From positions 8,288,501 through 8,352,500 of the forward strand of contig NZ_CP022222.1 in assembly GCF_009930815.1 (NCBI RefSeq): DNA of 64,000 nucleotides, in the 5' to 3' direction. This stretch comes from Bradyrhizobium sp. CCBAU 051011 (lineage in GTDB: Bacteria; Pseudomonadota; Alphaproteobacteria; Rhizobiales; Xanthobacteraceae). The position numbers and the translations under genes are program-made. The stretch's first letter is position 1. Every line of letters starts with the position of its first letter. Positions 26,859 to 36,674 of the stretch are shown here, in pieces. Under the pieces are notes generated by a model. It was given only the letters and a program-made list of their open reading frames with translations, had not been told where the DNA came from and searched no databases.

Positions 26859-29800
26859 ATGCCTACGGAAAATCGATCAAGCAGAAATCAGCTTGTGGAA
26901 CTGCCGATCGACGCGATCACCGCAATCGATCGCCTCGCTAGATCGGATCCGGAAAGGGTTGCGCTGAGGTACGGCGCAGACAAACTTACCTACAAAGCGC
27001 TGCGACTAAGATCGGATGCCCTCGCAAGGACGTTACGAGAGCGGGGCGCTCACGGCTTAGTCGTTGGCTATTGGGGTGAGCGGGACCTCGACTGGGCGAC
27101 GGCGGTAGTCGCAATATTGAAAGCTGGATCAACGTACCTGCCGCTCGATCCATCGTTACCGGCTTCGCGAACATCATTCATGATCGAGCAGAGTCGCTGC
27201 GCGCTGATTATGGGCCCAGATCAGCTGGATTGGCTCAGCAAATTGCAGGCGAGCAGCAAAGGCACGACGCAATTCATAGCGATAGAGGCGGCGCTGCGCG
27301 AGGGCCGGACTTCGCCTGTTGGGCCACCATCGTGCGAGGATGGTCTCGCCTACATCCTGTTTACGTCGGGTTCGACGGGCCAGCCTAAGGGCGCAATGAT
27401 CGAACGCGCAGCCCTAAACAATCATTTGGTGGCAAAGATTGATGCCCTAACCCTCACTCGGACGGATTGCATCGCGCAGACGGCATCGCACTGCTTTGAC
27501 ATCTCGCTGTGGCAGCTTCTGGCAGGGCTTTGCGTCGGAGCCTCGATCGCGATCATTGATGATGCGACACTGAAATCGCCAGTATCCCTTCTCAAAGCAA
27601 TTCAACGATACGGCGTCACGGTTGTTCAATTCGTTCCGTCGATGCTTGCAATATTTGTTGAATATCTGCAGTCGCTTGCGGCGGCTGAGCGAGCTCTGGA
27701 CAGTTTGCGGATTATTTCAACGGTCGGAGAACATCTAACACCCGGACTGGCGCGTGCGTGGCTGGCCTTATATCCCCGGGTCCCCATTCTCAACCACTAC
27801 GGGCCGACCGAGTGCGCGGATGGCGTTACGCATCATCTGGTTTCCGCAGCGCCTGCACTGGCTGACTCCTATGTGCCGATCGGCAAACAGATTTCTAACC
27901 TTATGGTTTATGTCGCCGACGGACCGAGGCTGTGCAACACGGGAGAGGTCGGCGAAATCTGTGTTAGCGGCGTTGGTGTGGCCGCTGGTTACGTCAATGA
28001 TGATGTTCGCACCAAGGATGCCTTTGGGCCAAACCCGTTCTCAAACAACTCATTGTTCCAGCGGCTATACAGGACAGGTGATCTCGGGCTTGTTCGTTCC
28101 GATGGTCTTTTGGAATGTCTTGGTCGACGGGACCGTCAGGTCAAAATCCGCGGGCACAGAATTGAGCTGGGAGAAATCGAGGCCCGCCTCGCCGCTCATC
28201 ATTTGGTACGTGGCGCTGTCGCGGTTGCGTCCGTCTGCGCAGGCGTAAAGCTTATGGCGAGAGATATAACCAGGGCCGAGGGGGAAACTGGATCAAGAAG
28301 ACTCATCGCGTATGTGTCAGCTCCGGCTGAAGCAACGGAAGGCGAGCTTCAGAACTTTCTTGCCGAAGCGCTTCCCACCTACATGCTCCCAGAAAGGATC
28401 ATCCACCTCGCCAGTATTCCACTGACCAGAAACGGAAAGGTAGATTTTGGAGCATTGCCGGACCCGAACAGTATTCGCCCTCTATTGGCGACGCCATTCG
28501 AGGAGCCGAAAACAGAGCTCGAAGCCCAGCTGCGTCAAATTTGGTGCGGCGTTCTGCGTATTGAGAACATTGGCGTGAATGACCAGTTCATGAGTCTGGG
28601 CGGAGACTCCCTCCGGGCAATGCTCATACTGGGACAGTTGCAGACCAAGCTCGGAGTGAAAGCGGATTTCAGGCTGGTCCTGAATGGAACGATCCGGTCT
28701 CTTGCGGCTTCGATCTCGGCCCGAGCCAACTCCAAACCGTGCACAGCCCCGACGCACGGAAAGCTCATGCGGTCGCCTCTGACGCGAGTTCAGGAGCACC
28801 TATGGTTTCTCTCGCAGCTCGATCCGTCTGCCAGGAACTACATCATTCAAGGCGGCCTGCGAATAAAGGGCATCATCGATTTGGCGGCGTTCAATCGCGC
28901 CTGGACCGATGTCGTTCACTCCCATCAGGCACTTTCGGCGCGCTTTATGGACGAGGACGGTCCGGTTCAGCTTTTTGATGCTCCGCAATGCGCAAGTCTT
29001 GAATTGGCTGATGCATCTCATCTCACGGCGCAGGAAGCTGAGGAGCTGATCGCAGAGTTACGGCGAACAGAGCTGAACGGCAGCTTTGACCTCAGCCAAG
29101 GCCATCTGTTTCGCGCGCGCATGATCCGTTTTGGCCCTGACAACCATCTCATACTGATCACCGCTCATGAAATTATCATCGATGCCTGGTCGATCTCTGT
29201 TCTACTCAGGGACCTTCGACAAAGGTACGTAGATGCCGCCGCGTTCTTGCCAGAGAAGCGCACCTCGCTCTCGACCTACGCGGTCTGGGAAACACAACAC
29301 GTTACTGCAGAGGCGCTGGCTAACCAACGTAGCTATTGGTGTCGTCAGATTGCCGATGATCCCCCGGTGCTTTCGCTTGGAACGGGACGAGCGCGGCCGC
29401 GAACAAATTCTTACCGCGGCGCTTCGCATGCGGTTCTGCTTGGCAGCGAGCTCTCCAATCAGGTACGTGAGTTTGCGCGCCGACATAAGTGCACCACGTC
29501 GACAACACTCCTCGCCTGCTTCAAACTGCTGCTGCGGACGTATAGCGGTCAGGACGATATTATCGTTGGCATACCGCACGTCGTACGGGATCAACCTGGC
29601 AGCGCCGAAATTGTTGGCTTTTTCCTGAATATGCTGCCAATCCGCACCGCGATCGATGTCGGCGAGTCCTTTGCGGTTCATGCCTTGCGCATCCAGGGCC
29701 TCGTCAGCGATGCCATCGCAAATTCGGCCTATCCGTTCGGCTGGATGGTAAGGGATACCCGGCTATATCGCGAAGCGGGACAATCACCGATCTTCCAGGT

Positions 29801-32800
29801 CATGTTCAACATGTACTCCGAGGCCGCGGAGCCACTTGGCCAACATGAGTTGGATCTCACATTCCGCGAATATGAGACCGGCTATGTAAAATTCGATCTG
29901 ACCTTGTATGCACAAGATCAGGGCGATGAAATTGCCCTCCAGCTCGCATATGCGGAAGACATATTTTCCAGCGATCTGATTATCCGCATGGCCGACAATC
30001 TGCGCTGTCTAATTGCAGCCTGCGTTGAGAAGCCGCTTGCGCCCATTAAAGATCTGAACTGCCTCAGCGCGTCAGACGTCACTATGCTCGATTCGATGAA
30101 TAGCTCGGCGCAGCCATATGAGACTGAATGTCCGCTTATCGAAGCGTTTGAGCAAATCAGCGTCTCAAATCCCAGCCAGGTGGCATATTTTGGTGATTTC
30201 GGTGAGATCACATTCGACCAGCTGCGTGAGCGCGTAACAGCTATCAGGTCAGTACTGCGTGCTTCTGAGGTGGGGGCTGGCGATATTGTCGCCATGCTGG
30301 TCGACCGGTCGCCTGACGTGGCCGCTGTTATTCTTGCGGCACGAGCCTTACAATCCATTGTTGTCGCTATATCGCCGGATTATCCGCGTGATCGGATCGA
30401 ACATATCTTGCGAGATAGTCAGGCAAAGCTTTTGGTTCACGCAAATACCTCGGATCTTGGTTTTGACGTGCCGTCGATTTGTCTATTGACCCTTGAAGGG
30501 TGCGGCGCGCCCGCGTACGATCTTAAGTGCAGCGACAAATCATCAGACCGGGGAATTGCGAGCCTTATATACACATCGTCCTCAACCGGGAAGGCGAAGG
30601 GGGTTCTTATACCGGAATCGGCAATTCTCAACCGACTGAACTGGATGTGGCGACGCTTTCCCTTCGACCGTACCGACGTGATGGTTGTCCAGAAGTCCGC
30701 ATCACTTGTTGCGTCGGCATGGGAGTACTTTGGGGGGCTTCTGAGAGGTGTGCCCGCGCTGATCTTGACCCAAGAGCAGTTGCTGGACCCAGATTTGTTG
30801 TTGTGCACGTTGGCGAGACGTCGCGTGACACACTTATTTGCCTCGCCGCCACTCCTATCCGGCCTCATTGCTTCCCAAGAACGGCACGCGCGACCGACCG
30901 CCTTGCGGTTGGTCACAAGCAGCGCCGAACCGATGCCTCCCTCGCTCCCGGTTCGCTGGCGTGCGTATTTCCCGGACGTGCCGTTGTGGAACTTCTATGG
31001 TGCTACGGAATGTGCATCCAATGCAGCGGTCTATGAAACATCGCATGCTTACGACGGCTCGCCGCTCGTGCCCATTGGGCGCCCAATCGATAACGTCAAA
31101 CTCTACGTGCTCGATGCACAATTGAAGAGAGTCCCTGTCGGTGTCACCGGTGAACTCTGCATCGCGGGACGCTGCGTGAGCGCTGGGTACTGGCGGGATC
31201 AAGATCGGACCAACCGCTGCTTCGTGCCGAATCCGTATGATGACGGACAATACAACGTTCTTTATCGTAGTGGCGATATCGCACGCATCTCAACCAGCGG
31301 CCTTCTCGAGATTTGCGGCCGATCGGACAACCAGGTCAAAGTACGGGGCTTTCGCATCGAGCTGGAGGAGATCGAAACGGCCCTTGAGTCTCATCCGGCA
31401 ATCGCAAAAGCGGCGGTCGTCGCAGAAGGCGCGGATGACCATCGTCGCTTGGCTGCTACCTTGGTTCCGGCTCGCGATGGTCTAAGCTCTGGAGATATTG
31501 TCACTCACCTGCGCCACATACTGCCGTCCTACATGATTCCCGCCGCCTTCCGTTTGGTTGATACTATCCCCCTTACGGCGAGCGGAAAGATAGATCGTGC
31601 TCGCCTGTCGTCATTTCCTTACCGCGAGGTCGGGCCTGTTCCATCTGCTGAGCCACGCACGAGGAAGGAGCGCATTCTTGCTGGAATCTGGCAAGATCTA
31701 TTACGCGCCAAGTGGGTCGGAATCGATCAGAGCTTCTTTGATATCGGCGGAGACTCTCTTCTAAGCGTGCGCTGCGTCACGCTGGCGCGCAAAGCCGGAC
31801 TGAATCTTAGTGTCGACCAAATCTATCGAACACCGACCATCAGGGAATTGGCGGCAGACGGAGCGGCGGTTACACTCCATACCTTCCCTTCCGCGGATGC
31901 CTCATTGCCAGTTATCCCGGCAATCGCATCTTGGAACCGTCTTGTCGGCTTCGATGAGCATTTCAACATCGGCGATCTGTTCTTCTTGCCCAGCGGCATT
32001 CTGAATATCCGAATCCTGGAGCGAGCCCTTGCCTGTGTCATGGATAGGCACGAAGGCCTCAGACTCCGTGTTGCCCGAACCGACGATGGTTTACGTCTGA
32101 CAATCGGACCTTCCGTGGCCGAACGCCTCGTGGAGGAGATCGATCTTGTCGGAATGGCCGGCCTACAGCAGCGTAAGGCAATCGAGAGCGTCTCAGCAAG
32201 ACGTCAACATATGTTTCGGTTTGACGGCCATACGCCTCTTGTTAACGTCACGGTGTTCCGCACATCGGAAAGTGGCGATTACTATCTGCTGGTCCTGATG
32301 CATCATTTTGTAGCGGACGGGATAGGCTATCGACTGTTTCTGGAAGCGTTGGATGCGGCGTACAACGCCCTTGCCTCAGGTCACACCGTGAGTGGTCCTG
32401 AGAACATACAAATGCTCTCTCCATGGTTGAAGCGCCTTGAACGCTACGCAGCCAGCGAAGCGCCAGCCGAACTCAAATTCTGGGAGAGGATTGACTACCA
32501 TCAGTTCATTTTTCACGTCAGCGACACTTCCTCGGGCGGCGCGAGCTTTTCGAATCTGACCGCGAGAGAGCTTCACTCTGCACGCCTTGAAGGTCGCATC
32601 GAGGACGCCAAGTTCCGATCCCCTTGGGAAGATCAGGCAAAGTACCATTTTGAGATTGATAAAAAAGCGACATCTGATCTCCTCAACATCACGGCCGGAT
32701 CGGCGGATTGTCAGGACGTTGATGTGTTTCTTGCTGCCATATCTGGCGCCTTTGGACGCGTTTTCGGGAACTATTCGCTCTGGATTGATAGCCTTATCTC

Positions 32801-33323
32801 AACCCGAGGTCCGCTTTTTAACGATTTCGATCCATCTCAGATCATCGGCTTTATCAGCGAGCTCGTTCCGCTTCCCTTGAGTCTCACCGGAAGGGAGCCC
32901 CGTCTCGATCGTGCTCGTTCAATATACCGACAGCGTAATGTCCTGCCGCGCAGGGGAATAGGCTTTCGGGCCATGAAGTTCCTAAACCGAGATCCAGCCG
33001 TGCGGAGCCGGATCGATCGCCTGCCCCTACCCAGAATTGGATTGAATTATCGAGCGGGTTTGCAGCGCCATTTTCCACGCCGTCTCTTAGCCAACGAACC
33101 TTCTCCAATCTGGATCGGCAACGACATGGATGAAGCGGCCGCGATTCACCTCTTCTGGTTCGATGTCGGATATCAAGCCGGGCATCTCCAGATCGAAACG
33201 AGGTATAATCCAGCCGAGGTCCGTTATGAGGTGACCCGCAATCTTTGTACGGTGTTGCAACAGGAGCTGTTGCAGACGATCAGCGAATTCCGAAGAGCTC
33301 GGCACACTATTATCCATGAATGA
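26859..33323 (+). CDS. Two-module non-ribosomal peptide synthetase (A-PCP-C-A-PCP-C)
   Basis: 2,154 residues. Order: A1 (about 10-530; FTSGSTGQPKG, YGPTE, YRTGDLG, RNGKVD), carrier 1 (LGGDSL near 580), condensation domain (about 640-1080), A2 (about 1100-1580; YTSSSTGKAKG, YGATE, YRSGDIA, ASGKID), carrier 2 (IGGDSL near 1629), terminal condensation/epimerisation-like domain (about 1680-2150). No thioesterase or reductase, so release may use the last domain (intact HHFVADG, H1815-G1821). Odd points: the first condensation motif is HEIIIDA (H770-A776), with Glu where the catalytic second His belongs; A2 has Val1284 where amino-acid-binding Asp235 of GrsA would be (A1 keeps Asp214). The product is unknown. 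The downstream exporter gene overlaps by 8 bp. The start has only a weak ribosome site. Confidence 0.93.
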   Translation: MPTENRSSRNQLVELPIDAITAIDRLARSDPERVALRYGADKLTYKALRLRSDALARTLRERGAHGLVVGYWGERDLDWATAVVAILKAGSTYLPLDPSLPASRTSFMIEQSRCALIMGPDQLDWLSKLQASSKGTTQFIAIEAALREGRTSPVGPPSCEDGLAYILFTSGSTGQPKGAMIERAALNNHLVAKIDALTLTRTDCIAQTASHCFDISLWQLLAGLCVGASIAIIDDATLKSPVSLLKAIQRYGVTVVQFVPSMLAIFVEYLQSLAAAERALDSLRIISTVGEHLTPGLARAWLALYPRVPILNHYGPTECADGVTHHLVSAAPALADSYVPIGKQISNLMVYVADGPRLCNTGEVGEICVSGVGVAAGYVNDDVRTKDAFGPNPFSNNSLFQRLYRTGDLGLVRSDGLLECLGRRDRQVKIRGHRIELGEIEARLAAHHLVRGAVAVASVCAGVKLMARDITRAEGETGSRRLIAYVSAPAEATEGELQNFLAEALPTYMLPERIIHLASIPLTRNGKVDFGALPDPNSIRPLLATPFEEPKTELEAQLRQIWCGVLRIENIGVNDQFMSLGGDSLRAMLILGQLQTKLGVKADFRLVLNGTIRSLAASISARANSKPCTAPTHGKLMRSPLTRVQEHLWFLSQLDPSARNYIIQGGLRIKGIIDLAAFNRAWTDVVHSHQALSARFMDEDGPVQLFDAPQCASLELADASHLTAQEAEELIAELRRTELNGSFDLSQGHLFRARMIRFGPDNHLILITAHEIIIDAWSISVLLRDLRQRYVDAAAFLPEKRTSLSTYAVWETQHVTAEALANQRSYWCRQIADDPPVLSLGTGRARPRTNSYRGASHAVLLGSELSNQVREFARRHKCTTSTTLLACFKLLLRTYSGQDDIIVGIPHVVRDQPGSAEIVGFFLNMLPIRTAIDVGESFAVHALRIQGLVSDAIANSAYPFGWMVRDTRLYREAGQSPIFQVMFNMYSEAAEPLGQHELDLTFREYETGYVKFDLTLYAQDQGDEIALQLAYAEDIFSSDLIIRMADNLRCLIAACVEKPLAPIKDLNCLSASDVTMLDSMNSSAQPYETECPLIEAFEQISVSNPSQVAYFGDFGEITFDQLRERVTAIRSVLRASEVGAGDIVAMLVDRSPDVAAVILAARALQSIVVAISPDYPRDRIEHILRDSQAKLLVHANTSDLGFDVPSICLLTLEGCGAPAYDLKCSDKSSDRGIASLIYTSSSTGKAKGVLIPESAILNRLNWMWRRFPFDRTDVMVVQKSASLVASAWEYFGGLLRGVPALILTQEQLLDPDLLLCTLARRRVTHLFASPPLLSGLIASQERHARPTALRLVTSSAEPMPPSLPVRWRAYFPDVPLWNFYGATECASNAAVYETSHAYDGSPLVPIGRPIDNVKLYVLDAQLKRVPVGVTGELCIAGRCVSAGYWRDQDRTNRCFVPNPYDDGQYNVLYRSGDIARISTSGLLEICGRSDNQVKVRGFRIELEEIETALESHPAIAKAAVVAEGADDHRRLAATLVPARDGLSSGDIVTHLRHILPSYMIPAAFRLVDTIPLTASGKIDRARLSSFPYREVGPVPSAEPRTRKERILAGIWQDLLRAKWVGIDQSFFDIGGDSLLSVRCVTLARKAGLNLSVDQIYRTPTIRELAADGAAVTLHTFPSADASLPVIPAIASWNRLVGFDEHFNIGDLFFLPSGILNIRILERALACVMDRHEGLRLRVARTDDGLRLTIGPSVAERLVEEIDLVGMAGLQQRKAIESVSARRQHMFRFDGHTPLVNVTVFRTSESGDYYLLVLMHHFVADGIGYRLFLEALDAAYNALASGHTVSGPENIQMLSPWLKRLERYAASEAPAELKFWERIDYHQFIFHVSDTSSGGASFSNLTARELHSARLEGRIEDAKFRSPWEDQAKYHFEIDKKATSDLLNITAGSADCQDVDVFLAAISGAFGRVFGNYSLWIDSLISTRGPLFNDFDPSQIIGFISELVPLPLSLTGREPRLDRARSIYRQRNVLPRRGIGFRAMKFLNRDPAVRSRIDRLPLPRIGLNYRAGLQRHFPRRLLANEPSPIWIGNDMDEAAAIHLFWFDVGYQAGHLQIETRYNPAEVRYEVTRNLCTVLQQELLQTISEFRRARHTIIHE

Positions 33324-34737
33324 GCCGGATGCGGAATTCGCCGTGGAGAGCGATAGCGATATCTTGCCAAATAAAAGGCAGCACATCGATCTCTCGGACT
33401 CCAATCTCGTGAGCCTTATCCTGCGGCTCGCCATTCCGTCTGTTGTTGGCTTATCGATCAACGCCTTACAGGAGGTCGTCAACGCAATCTTTGTTGGCGC
33501 ACTTGGCGCGCAGGCGATCGCAGCTGTCAGCATGACCTTGCCCATCGTGGTCCTGCTCGTGGCAGTCGGACAGGGGATTGGTGTCGGAGCAGCGTCCTTC
33601 ATATCTCGTCATCTTGGCGCCGGTGAGTACCTGGAGGCGAGTCGAGGCGCAAGTACCGCACTCGCGCTAGCCGTGCCGATTGGCCTCTTCTCTACCGTCG
33701 CTCTACTTCTAAATCTGCGAGGGATCTTCGTGACGCTCGGGGCCACTCCAACCATCATGCCCGCTGCGCTCGACTACGCGGCGACGCTTTTGTTCGGGTA
33801 CACCCTGATGCTTCTAAACATCGTGAACGGCTTCATCGTCAGAGCCGAAGGCAATACACGATTCAGCATGTGGACGATGATTACCGCCTTCATACTCAAT
33901 GCTGCGCTTGATCCTGTCTTTATATTCTTACTGGACCTCGGTGTGCGAGGCGCAGCCCTCGCAACGCTGGTATCTCAGATCGCTGGTATTAGCCTATATA
34001 TAGCGTATTTTATGAAGCTTCGCGGAGTAGTCCTCATTAGGATATCTCACATCTCGTTGCGAGCAGATCGCATCAGACAGCTGGCTTTAATAGGGGCGCC
34101 GGCGACCATGACCAGTGTTCTATCTGCTATTGCTGTTATGCTTTTGTACGGGGCTGCTGCGCCATTCGGCGACGATTCCATCGCGGCGTTGGGAATAGCC
34201 GTGCGAATCTTGACGATCGGCGCACTGCCTATCACCGGCTTCTGTATAGGGTCTCAAGCTGTCCTGGGTTTCGGTTGGGGCGCGCGCGACTTTGCTCGTG
34301 TACTGAAGGCTGCGAAGTTCATACTCTCCATGACTGTGGCTCTTTCCGTTGCGTATTCTGCGGCCGTTGTTAGTCTTGCCAGGCCCTTGGTCAGCCTGTT
34401 CAGCGATAGCGAAAAGGTCACCGAAATTGCCGTCTCGGCCTGCATCGTCTTCCATCTCTTCTTTGGACTTTTCGGTATTCATAGTTTCGTGACGACAATG
34501 CTTCAGTCGTTCGGGAGAGCACGCCTCAGTGCGCTTGTGTCCTTGGCAAGGCACGGCATTCTCTTCATCCCGGCCGTACTGTTATTCCCGGCCATATGGG
34601 GCTTCAACGGACTGTTGGCCAGTCAGGCAATCACTGAACTGGGCGCCGGAATGATCGCGCTGTTCGTCATCGTCCACCAGTTCGCCGAGCTCAAACGAGC
34701 GCTCCGGGATGCTCAGTCTCGAAGACGGTTCTGGTGA
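33316..34737 (+). CDS. MATE-family efflux transporter
   Basis: 473 residues with about 12 predicted transmembrane helices in two homologous halves. N-terminal half signature LRLAIPSVVGLSINALQEVVNAIFVG; second half RQLALIGAPATMTSVLSAIAVMLLYG. MATE proteins export small organic molecules using Na+ or H+ gradients. Its start lies inside the end of the NRPS gene (ATGAATGA, 33316-33323), indicating translational coupling and strongly suggesting that it exports the NRPS product. Full length and intact. Confidence 0.93.
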   Translation: MNEPDAEFAVESDSDILPNKRQHIDLSDSNLVSLILRLAIPSVVGLSINALQEVVNAIFVGALGAQAIAAVSMTLPIVVLLVAVGQGIGVGAASFISRHLGAGEYLEASRGASTALALAVPIGLFSTVALLLNLRGIFVTLGATPTIMPAALDYAATLLFGYTLMLLNIVNGFIVRAEGNTRFSMWTMITAFILNAALDPVFIFLLDLGVRGAALATLVSQIAGISLYIAYFMKLRGVVLIRISHISLRADRIRQLALIGAPATMTSVLSAIAVMLLYGAAAPFGDDSIAALGIAVRILTIGALPITGFCIGSQAVLGFGWGARDFARVLKAAKFILSMTVALSVAYSAAVVSLARPLVSLFSDSEKVTEIAVSACIVFHLFFGLFGIHSFVTTMLQSFGRARLSALVSLARHGILFIPAVLLFPAIWGFNGLLASQAITELGAGMIALFVIVHQFAELKRALRDAQSRRRFW

Positions 34738-34739
34738 AG

Positions 34740-35000
34740 ACCTCGTCAAAATGCTTGTTATCGAGCTCGCGGACAGGTCATTCGGGCATAATCGAAGACA
34801 TTGCTGTGAAAGGCCCAGAGCTCGTCTGCAAGCCGTTGCAGCGGCGGCGGCGCGTCCAGATGAGCAGCCGCGGCTGTTTGATCAGATCAGATGGTATCGC
34901 CGCAAATTGGGGATTACAACGGCTTGCAGCACCAAAATCCTATGGAATAGGCATCGGCCAACCGGCCTGCCACATCGGCCCCGCCGGCTCTGCGAGCGGG
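34740..35000. other. Intergenic after the NRPS-MATE operon
   Basis: No recognised gene or terminator. Short frames only. Confidence 0.35.
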
Positions 35001-35001
35001 A

Positions 35002-35199
35002 TCAAGCTCGACCAAACAAATCATCGATCGCCGATACCCGATCCGTGACGCCGAGCGCGATCGATGGCGTTGTCCGCGGGGTTTTACGGACGGGGCAAAG
35101 GTTGTAGTGGGCGACGTTCAGGCTCACGGTGCGCCGTAGTGATCCAGCTTTTGAGATAGTGAGTCGCTTATTGCTCATGCGGAGCGCAAGGTGCTCCAC
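35002..35199 (-). pseudogene. IS1-like transposase C-terminal fragment
   Basis: HLALRMSNKRLTISKAGSL, then LNVAHYNLCPVRKTPRTTPSIALGVTDRV, resembling the tail of rhizobial IS1-like transposases (NLTMRM-RRFTRLTNAFSKK, HYNFCRIHKTLRVTPAMAAGVTD). Roughly 60 codons remain. No ends were identified. Confidence 0.6.
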
Positions 35200-35600
35200 A
35201 TAAGAAGCTGCAATCTGCTAACATATCGGCTGCATGGCCGGCTTCGTCGGTACCCGCAATGAGGTCTTGCTGATTGTTTTCTCCAACTGCGCCCTTCGTG
35301 CGGCCCTTTGTGAACCTGTCATAAGCATGGGCCTCGCGGCCGAGCCGATTCAATGGCCGCAGTCGGCTCGGATCGAAGGAGGCAGTGTCAAGCGTCGTCG
35401 CGAACGGCGTTTGTAATCAATTAGATCAAGGCTTTGCCGGTGGCGGGAGCGTTGAGGATGCCCCAGCGCTATGTCCCGTGGCCATGAGCAGCTAATTTGG
35501 ATAAAGGGAGATCGTGGTCGATCTGGGCTCCCCGGTCATATCGACCAAATTCATTCACGCATCTGTTACGGACTCGGCCTATGGCGTCAACGCCGTCAGT
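35200..35600. other. Intergenic, nothing recognised
   Basis: Short frames on both strands without motif. Confidence 0.35.
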
Positions 35601-35604
35601 GACC

Positions 35605-36060
35605 GAGGTTGATCATGAGCCATTTGTCAGACATGCTGCAAGCCTGCGGTGGGATGACTACGGTTACGATCACCAGAGCAGAACTAACCAGACGCTGCAT
35701 TTGATCAGCGCTTTCATCTTCCTCGGTTGATATGCGCTCTTGTTCAAGGACCCGGCGATGGCCGGCCTCATCGGCTGGTTTGCGATGCTGACGCGGCAGA
35801 CCGGACACTTCTTCTTCGAGCCGAACGGCTACGATGACGTGAACAAAGTCAGCAACGAGTACAAGGAGGCGGTCAAGGTCGGCTACAACCAGACGCGCAA
35901 GATTTGTGCTCTTGATAATCTGGGGCCTGGCGCCGTTCGCACTGTACGTCTTCCCGCTGCTTGGCATGCTCGATCCGGCTGCCGGGAGGCTTGATTTCAT
36001 CCGGCAAGTCGGCACGGTATCGCTCGTCATCGGCATCGGCGGCGGCCTCTTTCGGATGAG
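35605..36060 (+). pseudogene. Hypothetical multi-pass membrane protein, broken
   Basis: Frames in order: VDHEPFVRHAASLRWDDYGYDHQ, then TNQTLHLISAFIFLG and a stop at 35728, YALLFKDPAMAGLIGWFAM, GHFFFEPNGYDDVNKVSNEYKEA, VKVGYNQTRK, then after a frameshift near 35905 IWGLAPFALYVFPLLGMLDP and FIRQVGTVSLVIGIGGGLFRM. It looks like a once-intact membrane protein with at least four helices (fatty-acid-hydroxylase/DUF962-like feel, not certain). Now inactive. Confidence 0.5.
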
Positions 36061-36674
36061 CGTCCCGAGCCGCTGCTCGCCAGACCGAATTGGCCGCCTG
36101 ATGCCTACGGCGCCGCGGCGATGTCGATCGATTTCATGGCGCCGTCAACAATGCGAACTCCTATTGTCTTTTGATCGCACGAAGATCCTGCATTCTGCAG
36201 CGGATCAATCCCGACAAGGCGGCGGCTGCGCGCAACTAACAAGCAACGGAGCAAAAGCCAGCCAAATCGCCTGATGCTCCGCCGGGCGCAACCAGCAGAA
36301 CGCGCGCGGCGGCCCTTCGGTATGAAAAACAGGCACTACCTGTTCGGCGCTCGCCAATGTTGTCGCAAACGCGCCATTGCACGGGAGCACAACGGCGGAA
36401 CCCACCCGACAAATTGCAGCGCGTTCCGTTATTCATCTTTGCTGGCGATTGCCGCGATCAGTTCAAGGTTTGAATGGGGCTGCAGCAGACAGGCATTTTT
36501 GTTGCACTCATCGCCCTGAGCTCGTCCTGGCCTGCGTCAGGCAGATGTGGAGCACCGGGGCGTTGGCCGGCCACCTCAAGCTAGACGACGTGTAGAGAAA
36601 ATGGAATGCAACGCGCGCGGGCTGACTGGTCGAAATGTTCAGGCCAGCGATTGCACGCTTCAGACGGATCGAGG
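36061..36674. other. Intergenic, possible decayed sequence
   Basis: Plus-strand frames such as NWPPDAYGAAAMSIDFMAP and a short signal-peptide-like frame from 36474 (MGLQQTGIFVALIALSSSWP) suggest old genes, but neither could be assigned. Confidence 0.35.

Noticed and set aside
35168..35353. Minus-strand frame with LIAGTDEAGHA as RNase HII
   Set aside because: Only a short resemblance (AGxDEAG); the neighbouring conserved residues of RNase HII are missing and the frame has 61 codons.
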